Of a DNA stretch of 64,000 nucleotides, positions 59,478 through 64,000 are shown one piece after another. Source of the stretch: Phaeotremella fagi. Its lineage: Eukaryota; Basidiomycota; Tremellomycetes; Tremellales; Phaeotremellaceae. Every line of letters starts with the position of its first letter. The stretch's first letter is position 1. Location: contig BCHU01000002.1 in the NCBI GenBank assembly GCA_001599715.1, positions 1,364,001 to 1,428,000 on the forward strand, in the 5' to 3' direction. The translations under genes and the position numbers were made by a program. The notes beneath the pieces are model-generated. The model ran no database searches. It worked only from the letters and a program-made list of their open reading frames with translations, and had not been told where the DNA came from.

Positions 59478-59734
59478 TTCTGGTGCCAGAATGATATTCT
59501 TAGAGACCTCAACTATCTGGAAAAAGTGACTGGACCCAGTAGAACATCCTCGACGCGATTCCAACGGAAGCGCGAACGAGAGGAGAGGTCAGCCTGACAT
59601 TACTTCTGTGCATACGTCGCCAATTATTGTTAGGCTCATTGTTCAATCTCCTTTCTTTTGGTTGGTTGGTTAAAGCTACACTAAAAACAACTCTCATCTC
59701 AATCTTTCTTCTCTCATTCCAAAACACCTCAAAT
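59478..59734. promoter_or_regulatory. Bidirectional promoter of FAN1 and NDUFA5
   Basis: 257 bp between diverging starts. No clear TATA box or factor site is seen; the NDUFA5 side has a pyrimidine-rich leader (59697-59730). Confidence 0.45.
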
Positions 59735-60483
59735 ATGCTACGAGCGACAAGAATTCTTCTTCAAGCTGCTAGGTAAGTCATCGACATTTTTTTTTCTACT
59801 TTCCTTCCCGACAAACAAACGCTATCGAGCAAATTCCTCCTTCCGTTTTTTTTCTCTCTGGTCTCTGCAAACCAAATGACGGATGATAAAACTAACAAAC
59901 CTCAAATCCATAGACCCCTAAAAGCCTCAACAGGAATAACAGGTCTAGCAGTCCATCCAGCCCCCCTCCCAGCTCTTAAACAAACTTACACCTCAACTTT
60001 ATCTTTACTAGCAACTCTACCCGAACATTCAGTTTATCGTCAAGCAGTTGAATCAATCACCAAACATCGTCTAAGCGTCGTTGAATCTGCTGGTGACGAT
60101 GTCGAAAAAGTCGAAAAGGAGTTAGGTATCATTGTGGAAACTTTGTTGGAGGAAGGTAAAGCTGAAGCTGGATTGGTTGGAAAGATTGGAGAATGGAAAT
60201 CGTAAGTGAATATTTTTTTCATGTGTTTGGTCCTTGGCTGGAGCATCCGTGTCGATTTGTTCTATCTACCAAAAGGATGATTGAACATGCTGCATAAAGG
60301 AGAGAAGAAAAGGTAGATGATAAGCGCTATCGAAAACCTGTTTACCCCTTCAGAAAGACAACCCAGATTGACATGACTTTTTACATCACAATCATTACCT
60401 CTACTGACACCACTTCAGATGGGAATCATTAGAACAAGCCGCACCACCAAACCAATGGCGATATTTCGATCCAGGAGAGTAGA
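59735..60483 (+). CDS. NDUFA5: Complex I subunit NDUFA5 (B13, 29.9-kDa type)
   Basis: Three exons: 59735-59772, 59914-60201 and 60419-60483, about 130 residues. The start MLRATRILLQAARPLKAST is a typical mitochondrial presequence. The B13 signature follows: TGITGLAVHPAPLPALKQTY, TLSLLATLPEHSVYRQAVES, ITKHRLSVVES and a last exon WESLEQAAPPNQWRYFDPGE. It is an accessory subunit of the peripheral arm of NADH:ubiquinone oxidoreductase. The introns (141 and 217 nt) are much longer than most in the window. Presence of complex I agrees with a non-yeast fungus. Confidence 0.93.
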
Positions 60484-61010
60484 CCAACATCTCCAACTTG
60501 AATAATTAGACGAGAAATGGATTAAACAGAGTAAATGCATTTGCTTGATAATTTACACAACATTAGTGTTTCAATGAGACCGGTCTTTGACACTGAATTT
60601 GAAGTGTTCTGCGGCGGATACGGACTTGACATGACTTGATAACATCAAAAATCAATAGAGTTCAAGTGTCTAAACACTGAATGGAGTAGAATGAGGAACA
60701 CTGATCAGATTTAGATCGAAAGCCACGAAATATCAGTCGGATCGAGGAATAAATGATCGCCATTCTTCCGACTGATAGCAAGTACGAACCTCAGATTATA
60801 CCTTACACCTTGAATCCTCTTCACCCCCCTCGAAACAGTCATAAGTAATAAGATGAAGCAGTTTTCATAGATTCAGAAAAGATCAATTCGAGGTGTCGAG
60901 TGACGTCAGCCGATTGAACGAAGTATTAAACGTTGAATTTCCAATCGATATCCTATCATGAGTCCTGCAGCCTCGTATAACATAAATTTCTCTGAATAGA
61001 TAAGATCGGT
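60484..61010. other. Intergenic stretch between NDUFA5 and the HhH-GPD gene
   Basis: No gene seen in this 527-bp AT-rich interval. It should hold the NDUFA5 3' UTR and the promoter of the downstream gene. Confidence 0.35.
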
Positions 61011-61960
61011 ATGCCAGCGAGAAAAAAGGGAACCAAGCGAAAATCAGAAAGCAAGATTGAGGAAGAGAAAGCATCGAAAGCACGAAAGATCGATGGAAGT
61101 GGGTTCAATAGTGACATTGGAGACCCTCCAAAGCTAACATCGAAGCAGACGATCAAACGACTGACCGTGAAGAACCGAAAACAAATTCCAAAGAGGGTAG
61201 TAAAGCGACTCACGCCAAATCAAAACCCTCATCCAAAATAGATTACCTCCTCTCCGAAGAGATCTACAAACTCTCCAACCCAACCCCAGATCCTCCTTCA
61301 CCATCCACCCAAACCTCCAAAGAAGACTATCAAACAACCTACCCTCAAACCCCTCTAACACCATTCCAAAACCTAATCTCCTCATGTATACTCTCCAAAC
61401 CGCTCTCCCACAAATTAGGTTTAAGAACTATCAACACCCTTTTCAATCCGCCCTACTCCTTGACCAAATTTTCTGAATTGGATTCAACATCCTGGGAAAA
61501 GATTCATGAGATTATGGAAATCTCGAAAACCCAACATCGGGAGAAGAGTTCGACGCTCTTGAAAGACGTTTGTGAGGGTTTGAAAGGGATGTTCGGTGAT
61601 GATGGGGATTACGATCAATTGTCTGAATTACGGGATTCAATCGGTCATTCATCAGCCGTTCAAGCCCAAGATCGGGTTCGTGATTCGTTAACTAAGATTA
61701 AAGGGATTGGACCTGGTGTGGTTTCGATTTTCTTACGAAGAGTGCAAAGTGATTGGAAAGAGGTTTTTCCTTTTGTCGATGACAAGAGTTTAGGGGTTGC
61801 AAGGGAATTGGGATTGATCGATGGGGAAGGTGATGCTGAGCAGTTAGCTGAGATTGTTGATAACGATCCAAAACTTTTTGTCAGGTTGCTTGATGTGTTA
61901 GTTGGACTTGATTTAGAACATAAAGTTGATGAGGTCAAGGAACATCTAAATAACTTGTAG
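61011..61960 (+). CDS. HhH-GPD DNA-glycosylase-like protein
   Basis: Two exons: 61011-61098 and 61149-61960 (or 61146; the acceptor GAAGCAG offers two sites 3 nt apart). The N-terminus is very basic (MPARKKGTKRKSESK). The glycosylase-like part covers TPFQNLISSCILSKPLSHK, a helical middle, the helix-hairpin-helix LTKIKGIGPGVVSIFLRRVQ and FVDDKSLGVARELGL. The latter aligns with the VDTHV-R-RLGL block of endonuclease III, so the catalytic Asp is kept. The Lys of bifunctional enzymes in the hairpin is absent and no Fe-S cysteine cluster follows. A monofunctional base-excision glycosylase, or a DNA-binding relative, is likely. It converges with PDI1, with only 57 bp between stops. Confidence 0.82.
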
Positions 61961-62017
61961 TTGTAGACAGAAGATTTAGCCAGATCCAGTGCATGTTAAT
62001 CAATCTTGGTAATTTTA

Positions 62018-63902
62018 CTAAAGCTCATCATGTTCAACAACATGTTCTTCAACTTCCTCTTCATCATCTTCCTCCTCAACAGCTCTCTCGGTGATGTTAC
62101 CTGATCCCCCAGCACTAGCCTTGTTATCTTCGATGAACTCGATTAAAGATTCTAAAGATCTGTCACCGGGGTAATCGATGAATTCACTTGATCCTGCTGG
62201 TCGGAATTTGAGAGTTGGGAATCCTTGGACTTTGAATGGAGCTTGGGGTGGGATATCGTTTTCAGTAGCGTCCATTTGGGCACTAATCAACAAGAGTCAG
62301 TGGGAGATTCATGAATAACTGGATATGACTTACATGACGATGTTATCAGCGTCAGCGTATTTTTCACCCAAAGTCTCCCAGATTGGAGCAAGACGTTCTA
62401 GACGTTTACGTCAGCCAAGAAATCAAAATCTCAAACACCAGTAGTGACTCACGACAATGACCACACCAAGGAGCGAAGAATTCAGCGAAAACGTCTTTTG
62501 AAGTGTCATCAAACAAGTTGTCCCAATCATCGGCAACAAGTTGATAAACTGGACCTTGAGTAGCTGGGATAGGAGCCGATTTGATAGAAGGTGGGATGTC
62601 ACCTTTAACAAAGGCTTTCATAAAAGTACCAATAGCCTCAGCGGTGGTTGGACCGTTCAAAAGTGGGTATTTGGTTTGTTGAGCGAGATCCTGAACGACA
62701 AAGGCTGGCCATGAATCACCAGGTAAATTAAGTGATTTACCGTGATCGAGGAATTTGATTCCATCGATCCAAACAAAGTTGACTAATCCCTTGAACTCTT
62801 TGGCCAATGGTGTAAGTTCTTTAACTAATTTTTCACGGGTACTGGTAGCAGCTGGATCAACGAAGAGGTAAGCGATCGGTAAACCTTGTTCGGCGTATGA
62901 ACCGAAATTTTCAGGTGAGATCTCGTCCATCAAAGGAACTGAATTGATTTTGACAAAGCTTGAGATATCGTCGAATGAGGCTGCTGAAACTGCTGAGGGA
63001 TAGAGGGCTGCTCCTTCATCGAACGATTTGTAGAGAACGATGGCGGGAAGGGAGTTGATGGCGATGTTGTCTGGGAGGGATTTGGGTTTACCACCGTAAC
63101 GACCGAAAAGGAATGAATCACGAGCTGATTCAGCGTAGTCACTGAAAGCAGCTGGGATTGGGTGTGAAGCGTCGCCGTAAGCGATGATAACACTAGTCGA
63201 TTGTCAATACCGTTCTTCATCTATACCCAAAAGTAACATACACTTTATCAGCCTTTGAGAATTCATCGTGAGAATCAGGTGTAACGTCAGTGACAGAAGG
63301 AAGACTTTGTCTATGCGGTAATCAGTACAATGGACTCTTGATAGATCCAACATCAACCCACTTGATCATATAACTAATAATGCCATCCGCCTTTCTTGGA
63401 CCAGAATAATCCGATGGTACACCGTTACGGAAAACTTTTAAAGTTGGATAACCTTGAACGCCGTAATCTGCACACAAAGCTTGTTCCTCTGTACAATCAA
63501 CTTTAGCGAGTTTGATACCTTTAGATGATTTCAATTCTGTCGCTGCTTCTTCGTAATGAGGAGCGAGACTGTAGGATTTGGGTTAGTAATCATTGCATAT
63601 TGGTAAAATGTGAAGGTAAACTTACTTTTTACAATGACCACACCCTGATTCAATTAGGTTAGTTGTGTGTCCAATATTGGATTGAGTAACTTACAAGGAG
63701 CGAAGAATCTATACGATCATGTTAGTATAGAATACTTATTCTACGACCAAGAAGATACTCACTCTACCAACGCCAAGTCTTCATTCATGACTTCCTTGGT
63801 GAAACTTGAAGCGGTTAAATCAAGAACATCACTGGCTAGTACAGATGCAAGATTTGGTAAGAGGGCCACCAGGGCGATTGATAGAGAAGAAGAGAACTTC
63901 AT
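62018..63902 (-). CDS. PDI1: Protein disulfide isomerase, ER-retained
   Basis: Starts MKFSSSLSIALVALLPNLAS at 63902, a clear signal peptide. Two thioredoxin domains carry active sites FFAPWCGHCK and FFAPWCGHCR. The first site is rebuilt by splicing, with an intron splitting the Trp codon just before CGHC. Conserved blocks KVDCTEEQALCADYGVQGYP and APFKVQGFPTLKFRPAGS follow each site with cis-Pro. The middle b and b' domains include LFGRYGGKP and AYLFVDPAATS. The C-terminus is acidic and ends HDEL, the ER-retrieval signal, stop 62018. It forms and rearranges disulfides in secretory proteins. Length and order (a-b-b'-a') are normal. Confidence 0.97.
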
Positions 63903-64000
63903 GATGGTGTTGGTGTTATGTTGTTGTCTAAGAGAAGGTAGTAGTATGGAATTAACAATCTTCTTATAGTATACCCGCCAGTCAGGTTACAGCTTACTCA
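63903..64000 (-). promoter_or_regulatory. Leader and start of promoter of PDI1
   Basis: The 98 bp before the PDI1 start hold a TATACTATAAG-type sequence near 63960-63970 and a leader without ATG on the - strand ending ACACCAACACCATC. Confidence 0.4.

Overview
The window is nuclear DNA of a basidiomycete fungus, most likely a tremellomycete of the Cryptococcus/Kwoniella/Tremella type. That placement is inferred from gene content and architecture; no similarity search was run. Almost every gene is cut by many short introns (about 40-75 nt, GTRNGY donors, CTRAC/CTAAT branch sites, YAG acceptors). Genes are tightly packed on both strands, and there is no sign of operons, prophage, CRISPR arrays or transposons.

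Layout. 1-6.3 kb: PXR1 (cut by the window edge) diverges from NSA2, both ribosome-biogenesis factors, followed by NRDE2. 6.8-18 kb: a run on the + strand with VTS1 (SAM-domain RNA-binding protein), a short-chain dehydrogenase, the mitochondrial carrier YHM2, TEF1 (EF-1alpha), MED7 and a Vip1-type RRM protein. 18.4-31.3 kb: mostly - strand, with a candidate microprotein, SGD1/NOM1, a divergent + strand coiled-coil protein, a CCDC43-like protein, EXO5, the ADP/ATP carrier and the first of two orphan paralogues. 31.7-43 kb: the second orphan paralogue, NUDC, SIZ1/PIAS SUMO ligase (+), an iron-sulfur L-serine dehydratase and SGT1. 43-50 kb (+): a GH79 glycosidase behind a very long leader, and an F-box/AT-hook protein. 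50-60 kb (-): a small PY-motif membrane protein, DPH2, an MFS transporter and FAN1. 59.7-64 kb: NDUFA5 (+), an HhH-GPD DNA-glycosylase-like protein (+) and protein disulfide isomerase (-).

The genes are mainly housekeeping: ribosome assembly and translation (PXR1, NSA2, SGD1, TEF1, DPH2), DNA repair (EXO5, FAN1, HhH-GPD protein), RNA regulation (NRDE2, VTS1, Vip1), mitochondrial metabolism (YHM2, AAC, NDUFA5, serine dehydratase) and protein quality control (SGT1, NUDC, PDI1, SIZ1).

Most notable: a 6-nt microexon in NSA2 and an 8-nt microexon between two 40-nt introns in EXO5; an apparent GA-AG intron in TEF1; about 0.99 kb without a single ATG upstream of the GH79 gene, starting with a stable hairpin; a tandem pair of unrecognised paralogues; a small membrane protein with LPxY and PPxY motifs; and a repeated palindromic element in the TEF1 locus. 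I see no clear new multi-gene system. The orphan pair and the PY-motif protein are the best candidates for undescribed biology.
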